From Caballeronia arationis (GTDB taxonomy: Bacteria > Pseudomonadota > Gammaproteobacteria > Burkholderiales > Burkholderiaceae), in NCBI RefSeq assembly GCF_001544975.2, contig NZ_FCOG02000006.1:1-64000 (forward strand): DNA of 64,000 bases, written 5' to 3'. Below are positions 18,590 through 27,322 of this stretch, piece by piece. The notes below the pieces were generated by a model. The model was given only the letters and a program-made list of their open reading frames with translations, did not search any database and was not told the origin of the DNA. The stretch's first letter is position 1. Every line of letters starts with the position of its first letter. A program made the position numbers and the translations under genes.

Positions 18590-19282
18590 CTAGGACTGGT
18601 TCGACGCCACGGCCGACACTGCCGCGACGATGTTGGTGTACGCGCCGCAGCGGCAGATGTTGCCGCTCATGCGCTCGCGGATTTCGTCGGCGGAGAGTTG
18701 CGGCGGACGCGCGCGGACGTTCGCCGTGACGGCGCTCGCGTTGCCGGCGCGGTATTCGTCGAGGAGGGCGGTCGCCGAACACAGCTGCCCGGGCGTACAG
18801 AAGCCGCACTGGAAGGCGTCGTGTTCGATGAATGCGCGCTGTATCGGGCTCAGGTTCTCGCCGGATGCGAGGCCTTCCACTGTCGTCACCGATTCGCAGC
18901 TGTGCATCACCGCCAGCGTGAGGCACGAGTTGATCCGCTTGCCGTTTGCGATCACCGTGCACGCGCCGCACTGGCCGCGGTCGCAGCCTTTCTTCGTGCC
19001 GGTGAGGCCCGCGTATTCGCGCAGGGCGTCGAGGAGCGTCGTGCGCGCTTCGAGTTGCAGTTCGTAGGGACGCCCGTTGATCGTCAGATGCACCGGCATC
19101 AGCGGCGCGGCGGCGGGCGGCGGCGCGACCGCCGGCGTGACGGCAGCCGGCTGCTGGGCTCGCGCGAGCGGCGCGGCGCTGACGGCTACCGTGGCGGCCG
19201 CGGATTGCAGAAAGCGCCTGCGGGACGGCTTCTGCGCCTGCTCTTCGTTGTGTGGGGGATTTTTCGCTTTGATATCGGACAT
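18590..19282 (-). CDS. paoA: Periplasmic aldehyde oxidoreductase, 2Fe-2S subunit with Tat signal
   Basis: 230 residues. The N-terminus carries the twin-arginine signal SRRRFLQ (about 20-26) followed by an Ala-rich hydrophobic stretch ending at ARAQ. After a proline-rich linker come a plant-type ferredoxin domain ([12 protein letters not shown]) and the helical second-cluster domain ([13 protein letters not shown]), giving two 2Fe-2S clusters. It passes electrons from the molybdenum centre to FAD and carries the whole PaoABC complex through the Tat pore. The ATG at 19282 has GAGGAG upstream; the open frame beyond it is low-complexity. First gene of the pao operon. Confidence 0.92.
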   Translation of the reverse strand: MSDIKAKNPPHNEEQAQKPSRRRFLQSAAATVAVSAAPLARAQQPAAVTPAVAPPPAAAPLMPVHLTINGRPYELQLEARTTLLDALREYAGLTGTKKGCDRGQCGACTVIANGKRINSCLTLAVMHSCESVTTVEGLASGENLSPIQRAFIEHDAFQCGFCTPGQLCSATALLDEYRAGNASAVTANVRARPPQLSADEIRERMSGNICRCGAYTNIVAAVSAVASNQS

Positions 19283-19632
19283 GGCGATACGACGCTCCTC
19301 GCTCGTTCGAATGGGCGCTGCGCTGGCTGGCTCGTCGGGCGCGGATGCGGAGCGTGCGTCGGGCGCGCTGGCTGATGGCGGCGCTGATGCGGAGCGCCGG
19401 ATAATGGGCGCGCCGCGACTTACGGCTGCGAGCAAGTCCGGTGCCACGCGCGCGCATGCAGCGTCCGCATCGACGACGATTATTTGTTCGCAGGTAAATG
19501 CTGCATCGAGCGGTAAATTTGCACAACGGGCGAAGGATTCGCATGACAGCCGCGAAAGTGGCGCGACCGGCTGTTGTTGGTCTGTTGCCGGGCGGCCGTT
19601 TGCTGCGCGTCAGGTTCGCGTCATCTGACCGG
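19283..19632. other. Intergenic region upstream of paoA
   Basis: 350 bases between the start of paoA and the stop of the DUF4148 gene, both on the minus strand. It holds a GC-rich part with two copies of GATGCGGAGCG (about 19343 and 19390) and, from about 19470, an AT-richer part likely to contain the pao promoter. I see no convincing coding frame. Confidence 0.4.
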
Positions 19633-19929
19633 TTAGTTCATCTGATGGGACGCAGGCGCGCCGCGCGCCATGCGGGCCGGCCCGTAGGGATCGGGATTGC
19701 CGTAGCGCGGAATGGTGCCGTCGGAACGGGCACGCGCGAGGTCGGCGCGCACCTGCGCGCGCGTGACCGGAGTGTTTGCGGCCATCATGCCACCGGCCGC
19801 CGGTGTCCCGACCATGTCCTCGTACGTGTTCATCTGGGCGTATTGCTTCGGGTCCTGGCTCGACTGCGCAGCCGCAGCCGTCGAGCCCGCGGCGAGCGCG
19901 CAGACCGCGAGCCATGTCGTCAACTTCAT
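19633..19929 (-). CDS. DUF4148 domain exported small protein
   Basis: A 98-residue protein with a clear signal peptide ([20 protein letters not shown], cleaved around AAAQ). It shows the DUF4148 pattern typical of Burkholderia and relatives: [16 protein letters not shown] in the middle and a short Gly/Pro/Asn tail. Function unknown; probably periplasmic. A perfect GGAGG ribosome site lies before the ATG at 19929. It is monocistronic and members of this family are present in many copies per genome. Confidence 0.88.
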   Translation of the reverse strand: MKLTTWLAVCALAAGSTAAAAQSSQDPKQYAQMNTYEDMVGTPAAGGMMAANTPVTRAQVRADLARARSDGTIPRYGNPDPYGPARMARGAPASHQMN

Positions 19930-20236
19930 GATCGTCCTCCTTCGATGGCGGCGAGGGTCGTCGCTCCTTCGTTATACGCGCCTGCACCGAAAACGGATGC
20001 CGTTGAAATTGCAACTAACGGTCATGTCTCCGACTATCCGCGAATTGGCGGCGATGCAGAGCGCAGGGGAATTGATCAGTTGAGCAGGAGGGTGAGGCGC
20101 TCAAAAGAGCCAGGAAGGACAGGACGAAGCCGAGAGGGTTGGAACTCGCGCGGCGGGCAGCCGGTTCGACCGGCCGGCGTCTGCGGAAAACGGGGCGAAC
20201 TTCGCCCCGCACAGGATGTTTCTGCGCCAGCAGAAC
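19930..20236. other. Intergenic region with a terminator hairpin
   Basis: 307 bases between the DUF4148 gene start and the stop of the solute-binding protein gene. It contains the hairpin CGGGGCGAA/TTCGCCCCG (20191-20209), annotated separately, and otherwise nothing I can assign; the open frames here have no protein-like character. Confidence 0.4.
20187..20209 (-). terminator. Intrinsic terminator after the solute-binding protein gene
   Basis: CGGGGCGAA (20191-20199) pairs with TTCGCCCCG (20201-20209). Read on the minus strand the stem is followed by TTTT (complement of 20187-20190), so it would end the transcript of the gene whose stop lies at 20237. Confidence 0.65.
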
Positions 20237-21037
20237 TCAAAGATCCGCCGGATACGGCGCCTTCAGCCACTTCATCGAGAGCGTGTTCAGCGTGCCGTCC
20301 TTCTTCGCCTGGGCGATGGCTGCATCAACTTCCTTCAGCAGACGCGGTTCGTTCTTGTTCAGGCCGACGTGATCCGGCGAGCTGAACAGTTCGAACTTCT
20401 GTTCCGGCTGGATCGGCGGATTGCGCGCGATGATCGTCGCTCCGACGTCGTTGCCGACCACCATCAGTTGCGCCTGGCCCGATAGGAACGCGGAAATCGC
20501 GCCGTTCGGGTCGTCGAAGCGCTTGATCGTTGCGCTCGGCGGTGCGACCTTGCTCACGCTCAGGTCCTCCAGCGTGCCGCGCGCGACCGCGATCGTCTTG
20601 CCCGCGAGATCGGCCGTGCTTTTGACCGGCAGCGACTTCGGCCCGAATACCGCGAGGTAGTAGGGCGCGTAGGGCCGCGAGAAATCGAGGATCTTCTCGC
20701 GCTCGGGCGTCTGGCCGACGGAGAGCAGCATGTCGGCCTTGTGCGTCGCGAGATACGCCATGCGGTTTTCGCCCGTAATCGCCACCAGTTCGACCTTCGC
20801 CTTCAGCGCGCGGCCGAGGTAGTCGGCCATTTCGATGTCATAGCCCTGCGGCTTCATGTCCGGTCCGATCGATCCGAACGGCGGATAGTCCATGAACACG
20901 CCGATGCGCACGACGCCGTTCTTCTGGATGGTATCGAGCGCATCGGCGTGAGCGGACGACGTGAACGCGGCGAACGAGGCGACAAGGGCGAGCGTCGCAC
21001 ACAACTGCGCGGCGAGGCGGGAAACGCGTTTCGTCAT
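20237..21037 (-). CDS. Family 3 extracellular solute-binding protein (amino-acid ABC transporter type)
   Basis: A 266-residue periplasmic binding protein. Signal peptide about residues 1-32 (ending SSAHA), then the SBP_bac_3 fold: VRIGVFMDYPPFGSIG, GYDIEMADYLGRALK, LSVGQTPEREKILDFSRPY and a closing AIAQAKKDGTLNTLSMKWL. It should bind a polar amino acid or related compound. The ATG at 21037 gives a normal signal peptide. There are no permease or ATPase genes beside it, so it must use components coded elsewhere or act as a sensor partner. It ends at a clear hairpin. Confidence 0.85.
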   Translation of the reverse strand: MTKRVSRLAAQLCATLALVASFAAFTSSAHADALDTIQKNGVVRIGVFMDYPPFGSIGPDMKPQGYDIEMADYLGRALKAKVELVAITGENRMAYLATHKADMLLSVGQTPEREKILDFSRPYAPYYLAVFGPKSLPVKSTADLAGKTIAVARGTLEDLSVSKVAPPSATIKRFDDPNGAISAFLSGQAQLMVVGNDVGATIIARNPPIQPEQKFELFSSPDHVGLNKNEPRLLKEVDAAIAQAKKDGTLNTLSMKWLKAPYPADL

Positions 21038-21148
21038 GGTGAGGACCTGAAGGGTGAGCAAGTAGGAAGGGTCGATGCACTCTAGGCACGCAAAAATCGC
21101 GTCACAATCGAAATGTGCGCATGCCAGCCATGCGCCTCGCGCATGGCT

Positions 21149-21696
21149 TCACTTGATCAGCTTGAGCGCCTCGCGGAACTCTGGACGCCGGCAGGTGCCG
21201 AGCCAGTTGAAGATCGCCGTTTCGGTCGTCGTCAGGCGCGCGCCTTCCTGTGCCGCGCGCGTAAGCGCGATCGCGCGGTTGGCCGGATCGCGCGAGCCGA
21301 CGGCATCCGCGACGAGCCGACGGCATCCGCGACGAGCTCCACGCGATAGCCGAGCCGCAGCAGGCCGAGCGTCGTGAGCAGCACGCAGACGTGCGCCTCC
21401 GCGCCCGCGACGACGAGTACGCCGTCATCCGGCGGCGCCAGCGCGGCGACGAAGGCATCGTCGAGCGTGGCATCGAAGGTATGTTTTTCGATCACGCGCT
21501 GATCGGACACAAGCAGACCGTCGACGGTCGCGCCGAGCCCGCGCGGATTCTGCTCGGTTGCGAGCACCGGCACGCCGAGCAGGCCGGCGGCGCGCACGAG
21601 CGTCTTGCAGTGGCGCAGCAGCGTCTCGCCGCCGTCGATATGCGGCAGCAGGCGCTGCTGCATGTCGATCACCAGAAGCATCGCTTCAGGTTTCAC
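21149..21696 (-). pseudogene. Isochorismatase-like hydrolase gene, frameshifted by a 20-bp tandem duplication
   Basis: The frame from 21696 codes an isochorismatase-family cysteine hydrolase: VIDMQQRLLPH with the catalytic Asp, the Lys in EKHTFDA, and AEAHVCV with the nucleophile Cys. After ELVADAVGS the frame changes to an Arg-rich tail ending at 21232. The cause is a 20-base unit present twice (21294-21333). Removing one copy restores a normal ending (RDPANRAIALTRAAQEGARL... to EALKLIK) with the stop at 21149; the span of 548 bases minus 20 gives 176 codons exactly. The present product is 154 residues. All three catalytic residues survive, but the last helices are lost, so it is probably inactive. 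It overlaps the upstream gene by 11 bases. Confidence 0.85.
21294..21337. repeat. 20-bp tandem duplication inside the isochorismatase-like gene
   Basis: The unit GAGCCGACGGCATCCGCGAC occurs at 21294-21313 and again, identical, at 21314-21333, followed by a further GAGC. Twenty is not a multiple of three, so the second copy shifts the reading frame of the minus-strand gene. Perfect identity suggests a recent slippage event or possibly an assembly or culture artefact. Confidence 0.95.
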
Positions 21697-22975
21697 TTTC
21701 CATGATCCGGTCGATGAGCCGCGCGTTTTCGCCTGCCGAGCCGATGCCCGCGTGCTTCGCCATCGGCACGAAGAAGTGCATCGCGACCGGCAGCTTCGAG
21801 CGTTCGAGCCACGCCGTCAGGTGCGCGTTCAGCCGATGCGCCGGTGCCTTCAGTTCCTCGCGCAGCACGGCGGGCAGCTTCTCGAAGTGCTTCATCTCGG
21901 TCTGATACGGCTCGGGCGCAACGCAGAGCGCATTCGGCCGGCCGTCGACATCGACGGGCAGGCGCTCCAGCGCCTGATGCAGTAACGCGACGCCGAGCCC
22001 TTCGCCGCGCCACGGCTTTCTCACTTCCCACATGCTGATATAGACCACCCGATGCTCGTTGAACACCCGGCACAGGTCCGGCCCGAGCGCCTCGGTGGCG
22101 GCGAGCGCGAGCGAGAGCATCTCGCCGGAATAGGTGTCGAGCACGTAGACGAGGTCCGCGCTGCTGTGTATCGGCGGCACCTTCACGAGTTTCAGTTCGA
22201 CCGCCGCCGCGACGATGTCCGTGCCCGCCTCGTGGAACACGGCAAACGCGGTGCCGAGCCGTTCGTCGTCGACTTGCGGATATTCGTGGCGGTAAGTCAT
22301 CGTGAAGAGAAAGGGGCCGATCTTCTCCCGGTAAGCGAGCGGCCGGTCGACGTCGTAGTCGCTCGTGCCTTCGAGGCCGTAGGGATCGTAGTCGCGCTTC
22401 TCGCGATTCTCGCCGGGTTCGCCCGACTTCAGCGCGACGAGCGGCCGCCGCGATTCGGGGACGAAGTCTTCCGGCAGGCCTTCCCACGCGAGGCGCAGGA
22501 ACTCGCGGCCGCCGCGATAATGCGTTTCGAAGAGCGCGATGACCTGATGGGCCGCAACCGGATCGACAATTTTCTGCACGCAGTCGAGCGCGCGGTCGAT
22601 TAGCTGGTCGGCTTCTTCCGGATCGGGTGCGGGATGCGGCTCGCCGGGCCCGGGCATCGCCGGCAGTCCTTGCGCCGCACGCGCCCGGCGCGTGAGGTCG
22701 AGCCATTTGTCGGCGGCGCGCTCGGCGAGAAAACCCGCCGCGATGCGGTAGCCGGAGAGCACGATCGACTGGCCGGTGTCGCCGAGGGGGAACACGTACT
22801 CGTCGGACAAGGCCTCGTCCACGGTGGTCGCGCGGAACGTCTCGCGCGGCGAAACCGCGTTCGCCGCGGAATCGAAGCGGGTGTGCGACAGCACATGCGC
22901 GACGAGATCGGACGCCGTCGGACCGAAATCGGACTCTACGCCGGGAAGCAGCTTCAGCAAGGACAGGTTGCTCAT
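21686..22975 (-). CDS. Uncharacterised protein with a GNAT-like C-terminal segment
   Basis: A 429-residue cytoplasmic protein of unknown family. The N-terminal 250 residues are acidic and lack known motifs. Around residues 310-350 there is a segment resembling the acetyl-CoA-binding motif A of GNAT acetyltransferases (VYISMWEVRKPWRGEGLGVA, where WRGEGLG fits the R/Q-x-x-G-x-G loop), so an acetyltransferase-like role is possible. The start at 22975 is chosen because GGAG is nine bases upstream; two further in-frame starts lie just before it. Its stop overlaps the start of the isochorismatase-like gene by 11 bases, so the two were an operon. Confidence 0.75.
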   Translation of the reverse strand: MSNLSLLKLLPGVESDFGPTASDLVAHVLSHTRFDSAANAVSPRETFRATTVDEALSDEYVFPLGDTGQSIVLSGYRIAAGFLAERAADKWLDLTRRARAAQGLPAMPGPGEPHPAPDPEEADQLIDRALDCVQKIVDPVAAHQVIALFETHYRGGREFLRLAWEGLPEDFVPESRRPLVALKSGEPGENREKRDYDPYGLEGTSDYDVDRPLAYREKIGPFLFTMTYRHEYPQVDDERLGTAFAVFHEAGTDIVAAAVELKLVKVPPIHSSADLVYVLDTYSGEMLSLALAATEALGPDLCRVFNEHRVVYISMWEVRKPWRGEGLGVALLHQALERLPVDVDGRPNALCVAPEPYQTEMKHFEKLPAVLREELKAPAHRLNAHLTAWLERSKLPVAMHFFVPMAKHAGIGSAGENARLIDRIMESET

Positions 22976-23123
22976 GTAGGCCATCTCCGTGACGTGGGTG
23001 TACATCGTAACAAACCGTCAGGCGGACCGTCGCGCAACGTTCGGCCGCGTTCAGGCGCTTTGGACCTGGGTCGCGGCGCGCGGGTTGCTACCTGAACAGT
23101 CGATCCTGCATGGGGGACGAGGC

Positions 23124-23516
23124 ATGACTACGGTTAAGGAAGGAGGCTGCGCCTGCGGCGCGGTACGGTTTCGCGTCGGCGGGGCGCCGCGGCGCGTCGG
23201 CATGTGCCACTGCATGACCTGCCGACGGATTCACGGCTCGGCGTTTGGAGTCTATGCGGTTTTCGCGCGCGGCGACGTGGAGTTTTTCGGCCGGACCGAG
23301 GCCTGGCGCAGTTCCGACGAGGCACGGCGGCATTTTTGTCCCGTCTGCGGATCGGTGGCGTACATGGAGTACCTGGCTACGCCGGAAATCGACTTGCCGC
23401 TCGGCGCCTTCGATGAAACCGGGATCTACGAGCCGGGCTATGAACTCTGGTGCCGTCGCCGCGAGCCGTGGCTGCCGCGTGGCGTGCGCACGGAGTACGA
23501 AGAAGACCGTCCGTGA
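23124..23516 (+). CDS. GFA (CENP-V/GFA domain) family protein
   Basis: A 130-residue zinc protein of the glutathione-dependent formaldehyde-activating (Gfa) fold. It has the cysteine pairs of the two zinc sites: GGCACGAVRF, CHCMTCRRIHG and FCPVCGS. Gfa of Paracoccus was reported to speed addition of glutathione to formaldehyde, but most relatives have no proven function. The ATG at 23124 follows a GGGGGACGAGG ribosome site. Single gene, divergent from the GNAT-like gene. Confidence 0.88.
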   Translation: MTTVKEGGCACGAVRFRVGGAPRRVGMCHCMTCRRIHGSAFGVYAVFARGDVEFFGRTEAWRSSDEARRHFCPVCGSVAYMEYLATPEIDLPLGAFDETGIYEPGYELWCRRREPWLPRGVRTEYEEDRP

Positions 23517-23886
23517 GGGTGCCGCGCGGGCGCCCGACGAATTCGTGCGTGAGGCTACTTGGGACCAGAGTAAGGCGCATGGGACCCGAGTAAGCGCTAA
23601 AGCGCTAACTCGGGTCGACAGAACCCGCACCGTGATCCGCCTCCACCAGCCACGTCCGCGCTGCTCGGCCGGCTCGAACACGCGTAACACCTCGTCACGA
23701 ACCCGCGGCCGAAGAGCAGGAACCGGCCTCGCCGTGAAGAGTCCGAAGAATTGCATTCGGCGCCGGAAAATACGACGATACATCCGCGCGGTCGCTGAGC
23801 GCGTTGCCTTCGCGGGCAACCTGAATGCATGGCATGGCAACTCGGGCAGCCTTTGAACTTCAGTACGAGCGAGGAGCATCGATACT
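23517..23886. other. Gene-free stretch with a long inverted repeat
   Basis: 370 bases between the GFA gene and the sedolisin gene. It holds the 34-base inverted repeat at 23583-23616 and, just before it, an imperfect direct copy of its left arm (GGGACCAGAGTAAGGCGC against GGGACCCGAGTAAGCGC). No convincing gene was found in the rest. Possibly the remnant of a small mobile or REP-like element, but I cannot name one. Confidence 0.4.
23583..23616. repeat. 34-base inverted repeat
   Basis: Arms GACCCGAGTAAGCGCT (23583-23598) and AGCGCTAACTCGGGTC (23601-23616) pair over 16 bases with one mismatch around a 2-base centre. There is no T run, so it is not a typical terminator; it may be an operator, a REP-like element or the end of a lost insertion. 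Confidence 0.8.
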
Positions 23887-25446
23887 ATGGCGAAGCAACC
23901 GGTGAGCGGCAGCGACAAGAACCATCCCGAAGGCGCGACCTGCGTGGGCGCGTGCAATCCGGCGGAAGAAATCGAAGTGGTCGTGATGCTGCGGCGTCAG
24001 GACGAAAGCGGCTTCAAACAGCTGATGGCGAAGATCGATACGGGCGAGGCCGAGCCCGTAGCGCGCGACGAGTTCGAAAAACGCTTCGGCGCATCGAAGG
24101 AAGACGTCGAGAAGGTCGAGAAATTCGCCGCGCAGTACAGCCTGAAAGTGGCGCGCTCCGATCCGGGCTCGCGCAGCGTCGTGCTCAAGGGGACCATCGA
24201 GCAGTTCCAGAAGGCGTTCGACGTGAAACTCGAACGCTTCGAGCATCACAACATCGGCGAATATCGCGGCCGAACGGGGCCCGTCAACGTGCCCGACGAG
24301 ATGCACGACGCCGTCACCGCGGTACTCGGTCTCGATAGCCGTCCGCAGGCGCGTCCGCACTTTCGCTTCCGGCCGCCGTTCAGGCCGGCGCGCGGTCTCG
24401 CGCCCGCGTCGTTCACGCCGGTCGACCTCGCGCGCCTCTACGACTTCCCCGATGGCGACGGCGCCGGCCAGTGCATCGCAATCATCGAGCTCGGCGGCGG
24501 CTACCGCACGAGCGATCTCACCGCGTATTTCTCCAAGCTCGGCGTAAAGGCGCCGAAGGTCGTCGCGGTCAGCGTCGACGAGGCGAAGAACGCGCCCACC
24601 GGCAATCCGAACGGGCCGGACAGCGAAGTGACGCTTGACATCGAGATCGCCGGGGCGGTCGCGCCGGGCGCCGTGATCGCCGTCTACTTCGCGCCGAACA
24701 GCGACTCCGGGTTCGTCGACGCCGTGAATCGCGCGATCCACGACGCGACTCACAAGCCCTCGGTCGTCTCGATCAGCTGGGGCGGCCCGGAGTCGATGTG
24801 GACTTCGCAATCGCTCAACGCGTTCAACGACGTCCTGCAAACGGCCGCCGCGCTTGGTGTGACCGTGTGCGCCGCATCGGGCGACAGCGGTTCGAGCGAC
24901 GGCGTCGGCGACGGCACCGATCACGTCGATTTCCCGGCTTCGAGCCCGTACACGCTCGCGTGCGGCGGGACGAGCCTGTCCGCTTCGGCCAACGGCATCC
25001 AGCAGGAAGTCGTCTGGAACGACGGCGATCAGGGCGGCGCGGGCGGCGGCGGCGTGAGCGGCGCGTTCGCACTGCCGGTCTGGCAAAAGGGGCTCACGGT
25101 CGCGCGCACGGGCGGCGGCCACACGGCGCTCGCCAAACGCGGCGTGCCCGATGTCTGCGGCGACGCCTCGCCGCAGACCGGCTACGAAGTGCTGATCGGC
25201 GGCAACGAGACGGTGGTCGGCGGCACCAGCGCCGTGGCACCTCTGTGGGCGGCGCTCCTCGCGCGCATCAACGCGATCAACGGGAAGCCGGCCGGCTTCG
25301 TCAATCCGAAGCTGTATCGCTCGAAGACGGCCTGTCGCGACATCACGGAGGGCAATAACGGCAGTTTCGCGGCGGCGGCCGGCTGGGATGCCTGCACGGG
25401 ACTCGGCAGCCCGGACGGGGCGAAAGTGGCGGCCGCGCTGAAATGA
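23887..25446 (+). CDS. Sedolisin (S53 serine-carboxyl peptidase), kumamolisin type
   Basis: A 519-residue acid-acting endopeptidase. The N-terminal region (about 25-150) matches the pro-kumamolisin activation domain; the catalytic subtilisin-like domain follows from about 175. Catalytic residues can be read: Glu247 and Asp251 in SEVTLDIEIAG, the oxyanion Asp333 in AASGDSGSSDG, and Ser448 in VGGTSAVAPLWAAL. The calcium-site region DITEGNNGSF is near the end. No standard signal peptide is seen, yet pro-domain peptidases of this type normally work outside the cytoplasm. It is first in a row with an S10 carboxypeptidase (80-base gap) and a large catalase. Confidence 0.92.
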   Translation: MAKQPVSGSDKNHPEGATCVGACNPAEEIEVVVMLRRQDESGFKQLMAKIDTGEAEPVARDEFEKRFGASKEDVEKVEKFAAQYSLKVARSDPGSRSVVLKGTIEQFQKAFDVKLERFEHHNIGEYRGRTGPVNVPDEMHDAVTAVLGLDSRPQARPHFRFRPPFRPARGLAPASFTPVDLARLYDFPDGDGAGQCIAIIELGGGYRTSDLTAYFSKLGVKAPKVVAVSVDEAKNAPTGNPNGPDSEVTLDIEIAGAVAPGAVIAVYFAPNSDSGFVDAVNRAIHDATHKPSVVSISWGGPESMWTSQSLNAFNDVLQTAAALGVTVCAASGDSGSSDGVGDGTDHVDFPASSPYTLACGGTSLSASANGIQQEVVWNDGDQGGAGGGGVSGAFALPVWQKGLTVARTGGGHTALAKRGVPDVCGDASPQTGYEVLIGGNETVVGGTSAVAPLWAALLARINAINGKPAGFVNPKLYRSKTACRDITEGNNGSFAAAAGWDACTGLGSPDGAKVAAALK

Positions 25447-25526
25447 CCGCACTGCAATAAAGACAGCGCAACGAGCACGACTTCAACCACGGCAATAACA
25501 ACGACGACGAACCAGGAGCGACGACG

Positions 25527-27239
25527 ATGAACTCCGATCCAGCAGTAGAGAACCCCGCCGACGGGGCGCAGGAAACGGCCGCGAAGGCACCCGCGACGCC
25601 GGCGCCTGCCGCGAAGACGCCGAAAAAGACTGCGAAGCCAGCGAAGAAGACGACGACCGCGAAGCGCGACCAGCCGTACTTCGATCCGATCGCGTACGGC
25701 AACGGTCCCGACGATTCGGTCGCCGCGACCGAAGCCGACGAGAACGCCGCCGTCACGCATCACACGGTTACGGTGGGCGGCGCGAAGATCGCCTATACGG
25801 CGACGGTCGGGCATCTCGTGACCGTCGATCCGAGCAGCTCGAAGCCGGATGCAAAGATGTTCTACGTCGCGTTCACGAAGGACGCGCAGAAGGAGGAAGA
25901 GCGCCCGCTCACGTTCTTCTATAACGGCGGACCGGGGTCGTCGTCGGTGTTTGTGCTGCTCGGCTCGTTCGCGCCGCGGCGCATCAAGACCGCAATGCCG
26001 AGCTTCACGCCCCCAGCGCCGTACGAGATGGAGGACAACCCGGACAGCCTGCTCGACAAAAGCGACCTGATCTTCATCAATCCGGTCGGCACGGGCTATT
26101 CGGCGGCGATCGCGCCGAACAAGAACCGTGATTTCTGGGGCGTCGATCAGGACGCGGATTCCATCAAACAGTTCATCAAGCGCTATCTGACGAAGAACAA
26201 TCGCTGGAATTCGCCGAAATTCCTGTTCGGCGAGTCGTACGGCACGGCGCGCAGCTGCGTGCTCGCTTACAAGCTGCACGAGGATGGCGTCGACCTGAAC
26301 GGCATCACGCTGCAATCGTCGATTCTCGACTACCGGCAGGCCGGCAATCCGGTGGGCGCGCTGCCGACCGCCGCCGCCGATGCCTGGTATCACAAGAAGC
26401 TCGGCGTGCATCCGACGCCGACCAATCTGGAGGCGTTCGCCGAGGAAGTCGCGGAATTCGCGCGCACGGATTACCTGAACGCGCTGCGCAAGTTCCCGCA
26501 GACCGACGACGAAGTCGTGCAGAAGCTCGCCGACTTCACCGGCATCGACAAGGCGACGCTGCTCGCGTGGAGCCTCGACATCGCCGCCTACGACAGCCGC
26601 GGCAATTCACTCTTTCTCACGACGCTTTTGAAGTCGAAGGGGCAGTCGCTCGGTTCGTACGACGGGCGCGTGACGGGCGTGTCGAGCGGTATCGCAGGCA
26701 AGATCGATCCGAATTCCGGCGGCAACGACCCGACGATGACGGCGGTGAGCGGCGTCTACACGTCGATGTGGAACAGCTACCTCAACGAGCAGTTGAAATT
26801 TACCTCAACGTCTTCGTTCACCGATCTCAACGACCAGGCGTTCCTGAACTGGGATTTCAAGCATACGGACCCGACCGGCGCGCAGAAGGGGATCGATTCG
26901 AAGGGCAACATCATCCTGTACACGGCGGGCGACCTGGCGGCGGTGATGGCGCTGAACGTCGATCTGAAGGTGCTTTCCGCGAACGGCATGTACGATTTTG
27001 TCACGCCGTTCTACCAGACCGTGATCGATCTCCAGCAGATGCCGCTCATCGACAAAACCGTGCGCCAGAATCTCTCGGCGACGTTCTATCCGTCGGGACA
27101 CATGGTCTATCTCGACGGCGGTTCGCGCACGCAGTTGAAAAAAGATCTGGCGACGATGTACGACGCCGCGACGTCGAACCATGTTGCGATGAGCCGGATC
27201 ATCGCGTTGCAGCGGACGACGGCGGCCAAGATCGCCTAG
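25527..27239 (+). CDS. S10 family serine carboxypeptidase
   Basis: 570 residues. The S10 motifs are plain: [12 protein letters not shown] (substrate-binding), GESYGTARS with Ser237, NGMYDFVTP with Asp490, and PSGHMVYLD with His525, completing the triad. These exopeptidases remove C-terminal residues at acid pH. The first 50 residues are unusual: Ala/Pro/Lys-rich, with [17 protein letters not shown] resembling a histone-H1 tail, and no signal peptide. The ATG at 25527 follows an AGGAGCGACGACG ribosome site. Its place after the sedolisin suggests endo- plus exopeptidase action on the same proteins. Confidence 0.92.
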   Translation: MNSDPAVENPADGAQETAAKAPATPAPAAKTPKKTAKPAKKTTTAKRDQPYFDPIAYGNGPDDSVAATEADENAAVTHHTVTVGGAKIAYTATVGHLVTVDPSSSKPDAKMFYVAFTKDAQKEEERPLTFFYNGGPGSSSVFVLLGSFAPRRIKTAMPSFTPPAPYEMEDNPDSLLDKSDLIFINPVGTGYSAAIAPNKNRDFWGVDQDADSIKQFIKRYLTKNNRWNSPKFLFGESYGTARSCVLAYKLHEDGVDLNGITLQSSILDYRQAGNPVGALPTAAADAWYHKKLGVHPTPTNLEAFAEEVAEFARTDYLNALRKFPQTDDEVVQKLADFTGIDKATLLAWSLDIAAYDSRGNSLFLTTLLKSKGQSLGSYDGRVTGVSSGIAGKIDPNSGGNDPTMTAVSGVYTSMWNSYLNEQLKFTSTSSFTDLNDQAFLNWDFKHTDPTGAQKGIDSKGNIILYTAGDLAAVMALNVDLKVLSANGMYDFVTPFYQTVIDLQQMPLIDKTVRQNLSATFYPSGHMVYLDGGSRTQLKKDLATMYDAATSNHVAMSRIIALQRTTAAKIA

Positions 27240-27271
27240 CTTCATCCGGGAACACCGTTTGCGCCTTGAAA

Positions 27272-27299
27272 GGCCTGGCGCTATCGAAAGCGCCAGGCC
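27272..27299 (+). terminator. Hairpin between the carboxypeptidase and catalase genes
   Basis: GGCCTGGCGCT (27272-27282) pairs perfectly with AGCGCCAGGCC (27289-27299) around ATCGAA. There is only a weak T/A-rich tail (AATTGTC), so it may act as an attenuator or an mRNA stabiliser more than as a full terminator. Confidence 0.5.
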
Positions 27300-27322
27300 A
27301 ATTGTCAAACGGAGTCCTCCCA

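Noticed and set aside
23088-23957. Long minus-strand frame through the gap after the GFA gene, with a stretch that looked vaguely transposase-like
   Set aside because: I could not match it to any transposase motif; it runs antisense to both neighbouring genes.
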